DNA from: JAGXQV01 sp964451375
Lineage (GTDB): Bacteria; Pseudomonadota; Gammaproteobacteria; Burkholderiales; Sulfuricellaceae
Length of the DNA stretch: 64,000 nt
Assembly (NCBI GenBank): GCA_964451375.1
Contig: CAYVIN010000001.1
Coordinates: 71,931 to 135,930 of the forward strand
Direction of reading: 5' to 3'
Positions 41,097-49,604 of this stretch are shown piece by piece. The position numbers and the translations under genes were made by a program. A model generated the notes under the pieces. That model searched no databases, was not told where the DNA came from, and saw only the letters and a program-made list of their open reading frames with translations. Each line of letters starts with the position of its first letter. Within the stretch, counting starts at the first letter, position 1.

Positions 41097-43679
41097 ATGG
41101 CCCATTTTCGTCTAAAAACCCTCGCTGCCGCGCTACTGACCCTGGGCGCCGAACAGGTGTGCGCCGACAAGATAACCATCAACGATGAAAGGTCGTACAC
41201 GTTTTACGTCATCTCACCCGGACTGTCTTTTCCCAACGATACACTGGATATCACAAAATCCGGTTCGATCAAGTCGGATAACGATGGCATACAAATAACC
41301 CGCAGTGGCGTTCTGGGCGGTCTTTCCAACGCGGGGAACATTTCCGGCAAATACAAAGGGGTGACTATTGAGGATCGAAGCGCATTGAATGGCGGATTGT
41401 TCAATTCAGGAAGCATTTCATCAGGGCAATACGAAACGGGTATTGCCCTTACCGGGGGCAGTACGCTGTCTGGTGGTTTGGTCAATACCGGCAACATTTT
41501 TGGCGATGAGAATGGCCTGTCCATCACCGGGAGCACCTTGAGCGGCGGCATTACCAACAGTGGCGCGATCTCCACGACATTTTTGGCAGGCATTCGTATA
41601 GGCAAGGGCTTCTACGACGCCCGGAGTTACGTTAACGGCGACATCATCAACTCCGGGATCATCAAGTCAGGACGGTCGGAAGCCGGGATTGAACTTTACA
41701 ACGGTCAGTTGACCGGCAATCTGGTCAACAAATCCGGCGGCGCGATTTCCGGCCAAAACGGCGTATTTCTCAACCTCGGCAGCACCATTAGCGGCGGCAT
41801 CGAAAATACAGGCCGGATTGTCGGCGCCGATGCGGGGATTGCGGCAAAGGGCGCCGACCTGACCGGCGGCATCGTCAACAACGGCAGCATCGAGGGCGGG
41901 GTCGCCGGCATTGCTCTTGAAGGTGCCCGGATTGGCGCCATCACCAATAACGGCACGATAAGCGGGGTCTCGGCTATTTCCACGACGACGTACAACTCGC
42001 TTATCGCCGGCGTCACCAACAACGGTACGATGACCGGCAAGCTGGAATTAGTCGTGTCAAACGGCTTCGTCAATAATGGCCGGATCACCCTTCCTTCTGG
42101 TAGCGGTACTTCCCATATCGGTGGCGACCTCACCCAGAATTCCGGCGGTTCGCTGTATGTCGGCGTTGCCAGTCCCACCAAGTATGCAAAACTGGTTGTC
42201 ACCGGCAACGCCAATCTGGGCGGCAAGTTGTACGTAGCTCCCGATCCCGGCGTCAAGCTGGTATCCGGCAACACTTTGAAGGACGTAATTATCTCCCCTG
42301 GTTTATCCGCCAAAGGACTGGATATCGACGACAGCCTGTTGGGCTTCAAGTTTGTCCCGGTGCTCACCAGTTATTCCCTGTCTCTGCGCTCAGCGTCCGC
42401 AGGCCTGACCAAGGCGCAGAATAACGATACCGCGCTGGCGTTGGAGGCTGTTTCCACCAACCTGACCACGGTTGCCGCTGCCGTCACCGGTCAAGCCCCG
42501 GCGCTAATGGGCACTGCCGGCGTCATCGACAATCTGCTCGCCAACCCGGCATTGCTGGGCATCGCCAATTCGGGCGGCGCGGTCGCTTTCAACCCGTGTA
42601 CGCCCAATGCCGTCCAGGTCAACGCGCTGAGAGCGCCGTATTGCGCAGTGACCGACGCCTCCACCGAGGCCCAGGTTACCCAGACCGTCAAGCCGCTCGC
42701 CCCGCTTCTCCTCGGCAGCACCCAACTCGCGGCGACGGCGGTGCTCTCCGATATCAACCGAATCGTCGCGGCGCGCCAGGATTTTTATCGCGGCCTTCCT
42801 TCAGGCAACGACTTCCATAACGACCAGCAGGTCTGGGTAAAACCATTTGGTTCATTCGCCGACCAGAGCGACCGAAAAGGCGTGTCCGGCTACGACGCCA
42901 AGAGCTGGGGTATCGCTTTCGGCGCTGATGGGGCCTTCAGCAAGGCCACCCGCCTGGGGCTGATGTTCGCCTATGCCAACAGCGACGTGAATGGCAATTG
43001 GGCCGAAACCGGCAACAACGCCAAAATCGACGTTTTCCATCTCCAGGGTTATGGCAGCCATTCGCTGAATGAGGATATTGACCTCGGCTTCCAAGCTGGT
43101 TTTGGGCGTAACAACAACAAGGGCCGGCGGACGATCAACATCACCAATCCCGAAGTTCCCACGGAAAGCTACTTCCAGGGAGCCGCCACTTCAGATTACC
43201 GCAGCCAGACGGCCACGGCGGGTGTGAACTTGGGGCGAACCTACCGGCTTTCCGGGCAAACCACCGTGGTTTCCTCGGTTCGGGCGGATTACCTGTGGAT
43301 CAGGGATGACGAGTACAGCGAAAACGGCGCACGGGAACTTAGCCTCAACGTCAAAGGCCGGACAACCGACGCACTCCTCGTTGGGCTGGACGGCAAACTG
43401 GCTCACGAAGTCAGCAAGGGAACCTTCCTGACGGCCAATCTGGGCCTGGGTTACGATCTCCTGAACAAACAGGCGAGCGTTACCTCATCCTTCGTGGGCC
43501 TACCGGGCATGATGGCGACTACCCAAGGGCTGGAACAAAGTCCATGGCTGGTGCGGGCCGGCGTGGGATTGGCCGGAAAGCTGACCAACGGACTGGAGCT
43601 TTCGATCCATTACGACGCGGAATATCGCGCCGACTTTCTGAATCAGACAGCCTCAGCCAAGGCTCGCTGGACATTCTGA
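41097..43679 (+). CDS. autotransporter (type V secretion) protein
   Basis: An 860-aa protein. A signal peptide (FRLKTLAAALLTLGAEQVCA) is followed by a passenger of about 350 residues of short repeats of the type GG-I/L-xNxG-x-I, expected to form a beta-helix, a linker with paired Cys (FNPCTPNAVQ, RAPYCAV), and a C-terminal ~270-residue beta-barrel ending in ARWTF, the usual outer-membrane insertion signal with terminal Phe. Expected to expose an adhesin-like stalk on the cell surface; the ligand is unknown. The passenger repeats include GLFNSGSIS, GLVNTGNIF and GITNSGAIS. Confidence 0.85.
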   Translation: MAHFRLKTLAAALLTLGAEQVCADKITINDERSYTFYVISPGLSFPNDTLDITKSGSIKSDNDGIQITRSGVLGGLSNAGNISGKYKGVTIEDRSALNGGLFNSGSISSGQYETGIALTGGSTLSGGLVNTGNIFGDENGLSITGSTLSGGITNSGAISTTFLAGIRIGKGFYDARSYVNGDIINSGIIKSGRSEAGIELYNGQLTGNLVNKSGGAISGQNGVFLNLGSTISGGIENTGRIVGADAGIAAKGADLTGGIVNNGSIEGGVAGIALEGARIGAITNNGTISGVSAISTTTYNSLIAGVTNNGTMTGKLELVVSNGFVNNGRITLPSGSGTSHIGGDLTQNSGGSLYVGVASPTKYAKLVVTGNANLGGKLYVAPDPGVKLVSGNTLKDVIISPGLSAKGLDIDDSLLGFKFVPVLTSYSLSLRSASAGLTKAQNNDTALALEAVSTNLTTVAAAVTGQAPALMGTAGVIDNLLANPALLGIANSGGAVAFNPCTPNAVQVNALRAPYCAVTDASTEAQVTQTVKPLAPLLLGSTQLAATAVLSDINRIVAARQDFYRGLPSGNDFHNDQQVWVKPFGSFADQSDRKGVSGYDAKSWGIAFGADGAFSKATRLGLMFAYANSDVNGNWAETGNNAKIDVFHLQGYGSHSLNEDIDLGFQAGFGRNNNKGRRTINITNPEVPTESYFQGAATSDYRSQTATAGVNLGRTYRLSGQTTVVSSVRADYLWIRDDEYSENGARELSLNVKGRTTDALLVGLDGKLAHEVSKGTFLTANLGLGYDLLNKQASVTSSFVGLPGMMATTQGLEQSPWLVRAGVGLAGKLTNGLELSIHYDAEYRADFLNQTASAKARWTF

Positions 43680-43852
43680 TTCGTCTCTCGCTCCACCCCA
43701 CGCTTTTGCACGAGTTTCACACTGAAAACCGGAGCATGTGGGTGGAGCAAATTCCCCGGTTGCTGAGAGCCTGTCCCGGCGGATTTGCCGAATATTTATC
43801 GCGCCACAATCCGCAGTTTACGGTGCGCGTTTTCTTTCCCCCAAAAAACTGC

Positions 43853-43881
43853 TTGACATGTTAAAACAACATAACTAATCT
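43853..43881 (+). promoter_or_regulatory. promoter of the ArsR-type regulator
   Basis: TTGACA (43853-43858), a 17-base spacer and TAATCT (43876-43881) lie only 7 bases before the ATG at 43889. The spacer is rich in short dyads (GTTAAAACAAC), as expected for a self-binding ArsR-type repressor. The message would be nearly leaderless. Confidence 0.55.
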
Positions 43882-43888
43882 CTTGGTT

Positions 43889-44200
43889 ATGAAATCCGAT
43901 TACAGCCAAACCATTCCCGACCAGTGGAAAGCCATGTCCAAGGCTTTCGCCGCTCTGGGCGACGAACACCGCCAGCGTATCCTGCTGCTGTTCGAACGCG
44001 GAGAGCGTCTCAATGTCGGGCAAATCGTCGCAGTTTCGACCTTGTCGCGCTCGGCGATTTCGCATCATTTGCGCATCCTGCGCGAGGCCAACGTATTACT
44101 TTCGGAAAAAGTCGGCAAGGAAGTGTATTTCTGGATCAATGCCGGTTTTGTCGCGGAAGCGATGCAGCGTGTTTTGGATTACATTCGCGAGAATTTGTGA
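43889..44200 (+). CDS. ArsR-family winged-helix regulator
   Basis: A 103-aa protein. FAALGDEHRQRILLLFERGERLNVGQIVAVSTLSRSAISHHLRILREANVLL is a standard ArsR winged helix with recognition helix SRSAISHHLRIL. It has no obvious metal-site Cys, so it may answer to another signal. It sits 146 bases before the acyltransferase/acyl-ACP synthetase gene on the same strand, whose control is the likeliest job. Confidence 0.85.
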   Translation: MKSDYSQTIPDQWKAMSKAFAALGDEHRQRILLLFERGERLNVGQIVAVSTLSRSAISHHLRILREANVLLSEKVGKEVYFWINAGFVAEAMQRVLDYIRENL

Positions 44201-44346
44201 TTGTTTCCCTACTCCCCCGGCGGGAGAAGGGCCGTGGATAAGGACGCCGCGAAATCGCATCCTTAATTCCCGGAGCAGCACCCATATTTTTTTGAATAAA
44301 CGAAACCAAATAGCTAATCATTTAGATATGAAAAAGGGGTAAGACG

Positions 44347-46494
44347 ATGAAAAACATGCTGCGCGGCATCTTTCGGCTGGTGTTGGGACTCCTGTTCCGG
44401 GTTCAGGTGCGCGGCGGTGACGCAGTGGCGCTTTCCGACTCGCGCCTGCTGATCATCGCCAACCACGAATCCTTTCTCGACGGCATCCTGCTCGGGGTGT
44501 TCCTGCCCATTGAGCCGGTGTTCGTGGTGCATACCGGGGTGACGCGCTCGTGGGCTTTCCGCCAGGTTTTAAAGCTGGTCGATTACCTGGCGGTCGATCC
44601 CACCAGCCCGATGGCGATGAAGAAGGTCATCAAGCTGATCGAGTCGGGCCGCCCGGTGATGATCTTCCCGGAAGGGCGGATCACCGTCACCGGCAGCATG
44701 ATGAAGGTCTACGACGGCCCAGCCTTCGTCGCCGCCAAGAGCGGCGCGACCATCCTGCCGGTACGCCTCGACGGCCCGGCGCGCTCCTATTTCAGCCGTA
44801 CTTCCGGGCATTACCCGCGCCGCCTGTTGCCGCGCGTGACGCTGTCGATCCTGCCCGCCACGCGCCTGCCCATGCCCGATGCGCCCAGCGCCAAGCTGCG
44901 CCGCCGTAAGGCCGGGGAAGCCATGCGCCGCCTGATGCAGAACATGATTTTCACCTCCCAGCCCAAGGAAACGCTGTACGCCGGTTTCCTCGACGCGCTG
45001 GAAATCCACGGACGCAAACGCCGCGTCGTGGAGGACATGAAACAGATCGAATATTCCTACGGCGACCTCCTGAAAATGGCGCTGGCGCTGGGGAAGCTCA
45101 CCACCAAAATCTCCCGCGAAGGGGAAAACGTCGGGGTGCTATTGCCCAACCTCGCCGCCACCGCCGCGCTGCTGATCGGCATGGGTGCGTTCCGCCGCAT
45201 TCCCGCGATGCTCAACTACACCGCCGGGACGGAAGGCATGCAAAACGCCTGCACCGCCGCGTCGATCCAGACCATGATCACCTCGCGCAAATTCATCGAA
45301 ACCGCCAAGCTGGAAGCCCAGATGGCCGCGCTGCAAGGTGTTGCGCTGGTCTATCTGGAAGACCTGTCGAGCCGCTTCACGCTCGCCGACAAACTGTGGC
45401 TGGTTGGCTACGCACTGCGCTTCCCGCGCAGCGTGGCACTGCCCACCTCGCCCGATGAGCCGGCGGTGGTGCTGTTCACCTCGGGCTCGGAAGGCAAGCC
45501 GAAAGGCGTGGTGCTCTCGCACCGCGCGCTGCTCTCCAACATCGCCCAGATTCGTTCGGTAATCGACTTCTCCGTCGAAGACAAAATCCTCAACGCGCTG
45601 CCGATGTTCCATTCTTTTGGCCTGACCGCCGGCACCCTGCTGCCGCTGCTCTCCGGGGCGAATATCTTCCTCTACCCGACCCCGCTGCATTACCGCATCA
45701 TTCCCGAACTCGCCTACGACCGGAATTGCTCGGTGCTGCTCGGCACCAGCACTTTCCTCGCCAATTACGCGCGCTTCGCCCATCCCTATGATTTCTACCG
45801 GCTGCGCTACGTCATCGCCGGGGCGGAAAAGCTTAATGAAAGCGTGCGTGCCACCTGGTTCGAGAAGTTCGGCGTACGCATCCTGGAAGGCTACGGCGCC
45901 ACCGAAACCGCCCCGGTGCTGGCGGTCAACACCCCGATGGCGTATCGCACCGGCACGGTCGGCCAGCTCCTGCCCGGCATCGAAGCGCGCCTGGTACCGG
46001 TGCCGGGGATCGAGTCCGGCGGCATCCTCCACGTGCGTGGCCCCAACCTGATGAGCGGCTACCTGCGCTTCGAGCGCCCCGGCGTCATCGAAGCCCCGGC
46101 CTCCGACGAATGCGGCCCCGGCTGGTACAACACCGGCGACGTGGTGGAAATCGACGATGACGGCTTCGTCGCGATCAAGGGCCGCGTCAAACGCTTCGCC
46201 AAAGTGGCCGGTGAAATGGTCTCCCTCGAAGTCGTCGAAAAAATCGCCACCCTCGCCTCGCCCGCCGCCCAGCACGGCGCCAGCACCCAGCCCGACCCGC
46301 AACGCGGCGAAACCATCATCCTCTTCACCACCGATACGGAACTCACCCGCGAACGCCTCCAGGAATCGGCCAAAGCCCAAGGCTGGCCGGAACTTGCCGT
46401 GCCAAGGAAGATATTGCGCCTCGAATCGCTGCCGCTGCTGGGGACCGGGAAGGTGGATTATGTGAGTTTGAAGCGGCTGGCGGAGGAGGCGTGA
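44347..46494 (+). CDS. acyltransferase / acyl-ACP synthetase fusion (Aas-like)
   Basis: A 715-aa two-domain enzyme. Residues 1-210 are a PlsC-type acyltransferase with ANHESFLDG (HxxxxD) and FPEGRIT; about 230-700 are an AMP-forming acyl-CoA/ACP synthetase with LFTSGSEGKPKGVVLSH, GYGATE and YNTGDVV. E. coli Aas of the same layout re-acylates lysophosphatidylethanolamine. A ribosome site GGGGTAAGACG precedes the ATG. The lysophospholipid transporter gene lplT, its usual neighbour, is at 49605 on the same strand, separated here by toxin-antitoxin and repeat DNA. Confidence 0.85.
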   Translation: MKNMLRGIFRLVLGLLFRVQVRGGDAVALSDSRLLIIANHESFLDGILLGVFLPIEPVFVVHTGVTRSWAFRQVLKLVDYLAVDPTSPMAMKKVIKLIESGRPVMIFPEGRITVTGSMMKVYDGPAFVAAKSGATILPVRLDGPARSYFSRTSGHYPRRLLPRVTLSILPATRLPMPDAPSAKLRRRKAGEAMRRLMQNMIFTSQPKETLYAGFLDALEIHGRKRRVVEDMKQIEYSYGDLLKMALALGKLTTKISREGENVGVLLPNLAATAALLIGMGAFRRIPAMLNYTAGTEGMQNACTAASIQTMITSRKFIETAKLEAQMAALQGVALVYLEDLSSRFTLADKLWLVGYALRFPRSVALPTSPDEPAVVLFTSGSEGKPKGVVLSHRALLSNIAQIRSVIDFSVEDKILNALPMFHSFGLTAGTLLPLLSGANIFLYPTPLHYRIIPELAYDRNCSVLLGTSTFLANYARFAHPYDFYRLRYVIAGAEKLNESVRATWFEKFGVRILEGYGATETAPVLAVNTPMAYRTGTVGQLLPGIEARLVPVPGIESGGILHVRGPNLMSGYLRFERPGVIEAPASDECGPGWYNTGDVVEIDDDGFVAIKGRVKRFAKVAGEMVSLEVVEKIATLASPAAQHGASTQPDPQRGETIILFTTDTELTRERLQESAKAQGWPELAVPRKILRLESLPLLGTGKVDYVSLKRLAEEA

Positions 46495-46506
46495 GAATAT
46501 TCGGCG

Positions 46507-46587
46507 GTAGGGTAGGCACCGTTTTTTGTGCCCACGCGGAATCCCGGTATAGGCACGGTGGGCACGATAAAGCAGTGCCCACCCTAC
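46507..46587. repeat. REP-like palindrome (GTAGGGTRGGCAC type)
   Basis: It opens with GTAGGGTAGGCACCG and closes with GTGCCCACCCTAC, forming a long hairpin. A second copy is at 49510-49583, and a partial one near 47439-47470. Typical of dispersed palindromic repeats between genes. Confidence 0.65.
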
Positions 46588-46609
46588 GAGACTGAGTCGT
46601 GGACGGAAA

Positions 46610-46786
46610 TTCTACTTTGTCAGATTGGTGCGCTACGGTTTTAGCTCCCTCACCCAACGGGGGAGGGTTGGGGTGGGGGCGTTCAAAATCAATCGGTTGA
46701 ATAGTTTGCTCGCCCCCATCCTGTCCTTCCCCCGTGTGGGGAAGGGACGTACTAACCCACTTGTCCTGAAATCTGACAAAGTAGAA
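46610..46786. mobile_element. MITE-like element with 17-bp perfect inverted ends
   Basis: TTCTACTTTGTCAGATT at 46610-46626 and its exact reverse complement at 46770-46786 enclose about 140 bp without a gene. Imperfect match continues outward (GGACG ... CGTCC at 46601 and 46795), giving ends of about 26 bp. It contains further stem-forming runs (GGGGGAGGGTTGGGGTGGGG). Size and ends fit a non-autonomous transposon; no clear target duplication is seen. Confidence 0.6.
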
Positions 46787-46835
46787 GTAACGTCCATGAT
46801 GTCGAAATCGTCGATTACCATTGAGGAGGTACACA

Positions 46836-47138
46836 ATGCGCGAAGTTCCCTATCCCAATCCCGGCGAAATCCTGCTGGAAGAGTTTCTCAAGCCGCTGGC
46901 GATCACCCAGTACCGGCTTGCCAAGGAGATCGGCGTCCCGCAGCGGCGCATCGGCGAGATCGTGGCCGGCAAGGGGGCCATCACCGTGGATACCGGTCTC
47001 CGGCTGTCGCAGTTTTTCGGCGCCAGCGACGGTTTCTGGATCGGCCTTCAAACCGACTTCGACACCGCGCAAGTGCGCGACCAGATGGCGGACGTGCTGG
47101 CGCGGATACAGCGCTTTGAACCGGCGCATGCACCCTAA
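46836..47138 (+). CDS. HigA-type antitoxin/XRE regulator
   Basis: A 100-aa protein starting MREVPYPNPGEILLEEFLKPLAITQYRLAKEIGVPQRRI, the HigA signature, with the XRE helix-turn-helix and the family end GASDGFWIGLQTDFD. GGAGG lies 7 bases before the ATG. HigB toxin normally sits immediately upstream, but here that space is filled by a MITE-like element and a REP repeat, so this seems to be an orphan antitoxin. Confidence 0.85.
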   Translation: MREVPYPNPGEILLEEFLKPLAITQYRLAKEIGVPQRRIGEIVAGKGAITVDTGLRLSQFFGASDGFWIGLQTDFDTAQVRDQMADVLARIQRFEPAHAP

Positions 47139-47179
47139 GCGCGTTTGGCAATGAAAAAAACGAACAGAGGACACCGAAT

Positions 47180-47416
47180 ATGGCACTCGCGCTTCGCCAA
47201 CAAGAGGTAGTCGATCAAAACCATGCCGTGCATCTACAAAACGACGAACTGGCGCCCGGCGCCAGGGTGGAAGTGATCGTACTTGTGGAAAATCTCGCCG
47301 CCCGCGCCAGCGAGTCAACCGCATCCTTTCTTGTCGGCGCGCAACGTCTGGCTATCGAAGCTCCGCCCGATTTTTCGTTAGCTTTCGAGGAAAACTGCTA
47401 CGGGGCTGACCGCTGA
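47180..47416 (+). CDS. small antitoxin-like protein
   Basis: A 78-aa acidic protein (MALALRQQEVV ... LAPGARVEVIVLVE) with AGAGGA before the ATG. The N-terminal strand pattern resembles short AbrB/DUF104-type antitoxins. It lies 86 bases before the PIN protein on the same strand, so it could be an antitoxin partner; the 62-aa gene downstream of the PIN gene is another candidate. Confidence 0.45.
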   Translation: MALALRQQEVVDQNHAVHLQNDELAPGARVEVIVLVENLAARASESTASFLVGAQRLAIEAPPDFSLAFEENCYGADR

Positions 47417-47502
47417 TGAAAGAGCCTGCTGGGGTGGCCCCGGCTTTTCGTGCCCACTGGGCTACCCGATTTCACGATGCATAAACCACGCTAATTTGAA
47501 TC

Positions 47503-47982
47503 ATGAAACCCGTTATCTATATCGAAACCTCCGTGATTTCCTACCTGACTGCGCGACCGAGCCGCGATGTGCTGACGGCTGCGCGGCAGACCTGGACGCG
47601 GGAATGGTGGGAGGTTGCCGGCGACCATTGGGCGCTGGCGATTTCCGAACTGGTGGTGGAAGAAGCGGCGCGCGGTGACCCGCTTGCGGCGGCCCAGCGG
47701 CTGGACGCGCTGCGCGGTTTGAATGTGTTGCGGGTCAGCGATGAAGCGCGGGTTTTCGCGCGCCAGTTGATCGAGGTTGGCGCGTTGCCGCCCACCGAAC
47801 CCGAAGATGCGCTGCATATCGCGCTGGCAACGGTGGTCGGCGCTCGCTATCTGGTGAGTTGGAACTTCGCCCACCTGGTGGGGCCGGATGCTAAAGTGAA
47901 ATTGCTGGATGCGGTGCGCGGCTGCGGCAAAGCGCCCGCGTTCCTGACGACCCCTGAAGAATTGTTGGAGATCATGACATGA
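47503..47982 (+). CDS. PIN-domain RNase toxin
   Basis: A 159-aa protein. YIETSVISYL at the start (acidic residue in the usual Asp position is Glu), SELVVEEAARG in the middle and TEPEDALHIALA with an acidic pair are the PIN pattern of VapC-like RNases, and WNFAHLVG is the typical end of a common PIN subfamily. It overlaps the 62-aa partner by 4 bases (ATGA). The PIN toxin is expected to cut RNA when its antitoxin is lost. Confidence 0.75.
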   Translation: MKPVIYIETSVISYLTARPSRDVLTAARQTWTREWWEVAGDHWALAISELVVEEAARGDPLAAAQRLDALRGLNVLRVSDEARVFARQLIEVGALPPTEPEDALHIALATVVGARYLVSWNFAHLVGPDAKVKLLDAVRGCGKAPAFLTTPEELLEIMT

Positions 47983-48167
47983 CCGAACTAACCACCCTAA
48001 CCCCGCCGACTATACCAGTCCGTGCCCCCGACCCGATTTTGGCCGAGCTGTGGGAGGTCAAGCGCCAGCTGAATGCCGAAGCCGGATATGACGTCGATGT
48101 GCTGGCGCGCATGGCGCACGAGGCGGCGGAACGGTTCGAAGCCGAGCGCTCCCGGATTTCTCGCTAG
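47979..48167 (+). CDS. 62-aa probable antitoxin partner of the PIN protein
   Basis: It overlaps the PIN gene by 4 bases, so it is translated with it. LAELWEVKRQLNAEAGYDVDVLARMAHEAAERFEAER is one long charged helix, the type that wraps a PIN toxin. No DNA-binding domain is present. Antitoxins placed after a PIN gene with this helix pattern are known. Confidence 0.65.
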   Translation: MTELTTLTPPTIPVRAPDPILAELWEVKRQLNAEAGYDVDVLARMAHEAAERFEAERSRISR

Positions 48168-48253
48168 AACCATGTGGACGGATACGCTTGCCGCCGAATG
48201 GGTTCCGGGCAACGCATGCTTCAAGATTTCCACGTAAATTCAGGCTTATTCCA

Positions 48254-49501
48254 TTGACTGCTGCCAGCCTCTTCACCCGCCGCCGCTTCCTTCTAACCAC
48301 TGCTGCCGCTTTTGCTACCTTGTTCGGCGGCGCAGCTTTAGCCGCCCGTCTCTCCAACCCCTGCAAAGCCGCCCTCCCACCCAACCTCGCCAACCACGAA
48401 CTGGTGCGCGCCGCCTGGGAAGGGCTCGATGCCGCGCAGGTGTGGGATGCCCATACCCACCTGATCGGGGTGGGCGACGGCGGCACCGGCTGCTGGGCCA
48501 ATCCGCGCATGGATAGCCTGCTCAACCCGGTGGATTACGTGCAGAAGCTGTTTTTCATGAACGCCGGGTGCGCCCATCGTGCGCCGCCGGGGCAGGTGGA
48601 TGCGGCTTACGCGGCGCGGTTGCGCAACTTGGTCGAGGGGATGCAGCCGGGTTTCAGGATGCTGCTGTTTGCCTTCGACCGGTTCCACGGCGAGGACGGT
48701 TTGCCGGTGCGCGAGCGCAGCACCTTCTACACCCCCAACGACTACGCGGCGGCGCTGGCGAGGGAATACCCGGACAAGTTCGCCTGGGCCGCGTCCATCC
48801 ATCCCTACCGCCGTGACGCGCTGGATGCGCTGGAAAGCGCCGTCCAGAGCGGCGCGCAGGCCATCAAATGGCTGCCGGCGGCGATGAATATCGACCCTTC
48901 TTCACCGCGTTGCGATACCTTTTACGAGGCGCTGACCAAACATAAGCTGCCGCTCATCACCCATGCCGGCGAGGAAAAGGCCGCGCGCGGCGACGACTTG
49001 CAGCACCTCGGCAACCCGCTGCTGCTGCGCCGCCCGCTGGAGCGCGGGGTGCGGGTGGTGGTGGCGCACTGCGCCTCGCTGGGCGAGGACCGCGACCTCG
49101 ACCGGGGCAAAAACGGCCCGCTGACCGATTCGCTGAAACTCTTCACCCGCCTGATGGACGAGCCGCAATACCGCGACACCCTCTACGCCGACATCTCCGC
49201 GCTGCCCCAGCTCAACCGCGCCGGGCATATCCGTGCGGTGCTGGAACGAAGCGACTGGCTCCCGCGCCTGTTGAACGGCTCCGACTACCCGCTGCCCGGC
49301 GTGATGCCGCTGTTTTCGACCGGGAAGCTCGCCCGCCTCAAGCTGCTCGACCCAGCCGCCGTCCCGGTGCTGGACGCCATCCGCGAACACAACCCGCTGC
49401 TTTACGATTTCGTGTTGAAGCGCCATTTGAACGCCGCCGGGAAACGCTTTCCGGCGAGCGTTTTTGAAACGCGGCGGTTTTTCGAGAAGGTGACAGGATG
49501 A
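48254..49501 (+). CDS. exported amidohydrolase (TIM-barrel)
   Basis: A 415-aa protein of the amidohydrolase-2 type. WDAHTHLIG (metal-binding HxH), ITHAG, VVVAHCASLG and LNGSDYPLPG carry the metal and catalytic residues of the barrel. The N-terminus FTRRRFLLTTAAAFATLFGGAALAA is a Tat-like signal, so it probably folds in the cytoplasm and works in the periplasm. The start is uncertain: I use TTG at 48254 (the frame is open to TTG at 48188), and neither has a clear ribosome site. Substrate unknown. Confidence 0.7.
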   Translation: MTAASLFTRRRFLLTTAAAFATLFGGAALAARLSNPCKAALPPNLANHELVRAAWEGLDAAQVWDAHTHLIGVGDGGTGCWANPRMDSLLNPVDYVQKLFFMNAGCAHRAPPGQVDAAYAARLRNLVEGMQPGFRMLLFAFDRFHGEDGLPVRERSTFYTPNDYAAALAREYPDKFAWAASIHPYRRDALDALESAVQSGAQAIKWLPAAMNIDPSSPRCDTFYEALTKHKLPLITHAGEEKAARGDDLQHLGNPLLLRRPLERGVRVVVAHCASLGEDRDLDRGKNGPLTDSLKLFTRLMDEPQYRDTLYADISALPQLNRAGHIRAVLERSDWLPRLLNGSDYPLPGVMPLFSTGKLARLKLLDPAAVPVLDAIREHNPLLYDFVLKRHLNAAGKRFPASVFETRRFFEKVTG

Positions 49502-49509
49502 ACGAATGG

Positions 49510-49583
49510 GTAGGGTGGGCACGCTTTTGTGCCCACGCCGCTCCCGATTTGCCGCGTGGGCACACAAAACGTGCCCACCCTAC
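49510..49583. repeat. REP-like palindrome (second copy)
   Basis: GTAGGGTGGGCACGCTTTTG at the left and CAAAACGTGCCCACCCTAC at the right form a near-perfect hairpin with a short internal loop; same family as 46507-46587. Confidence 0.75.
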
Positions 49584-49604
49584 AATTTTTGAAAGGGCTT
49601 TCCC

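Noticed and set aside
45139..46380. 413-codon minus-strand frame opposite the Aas-like gene
   Set aside because: A GC-rich shadow; the plus strand has complete PlsC and AMP-binding motifs.
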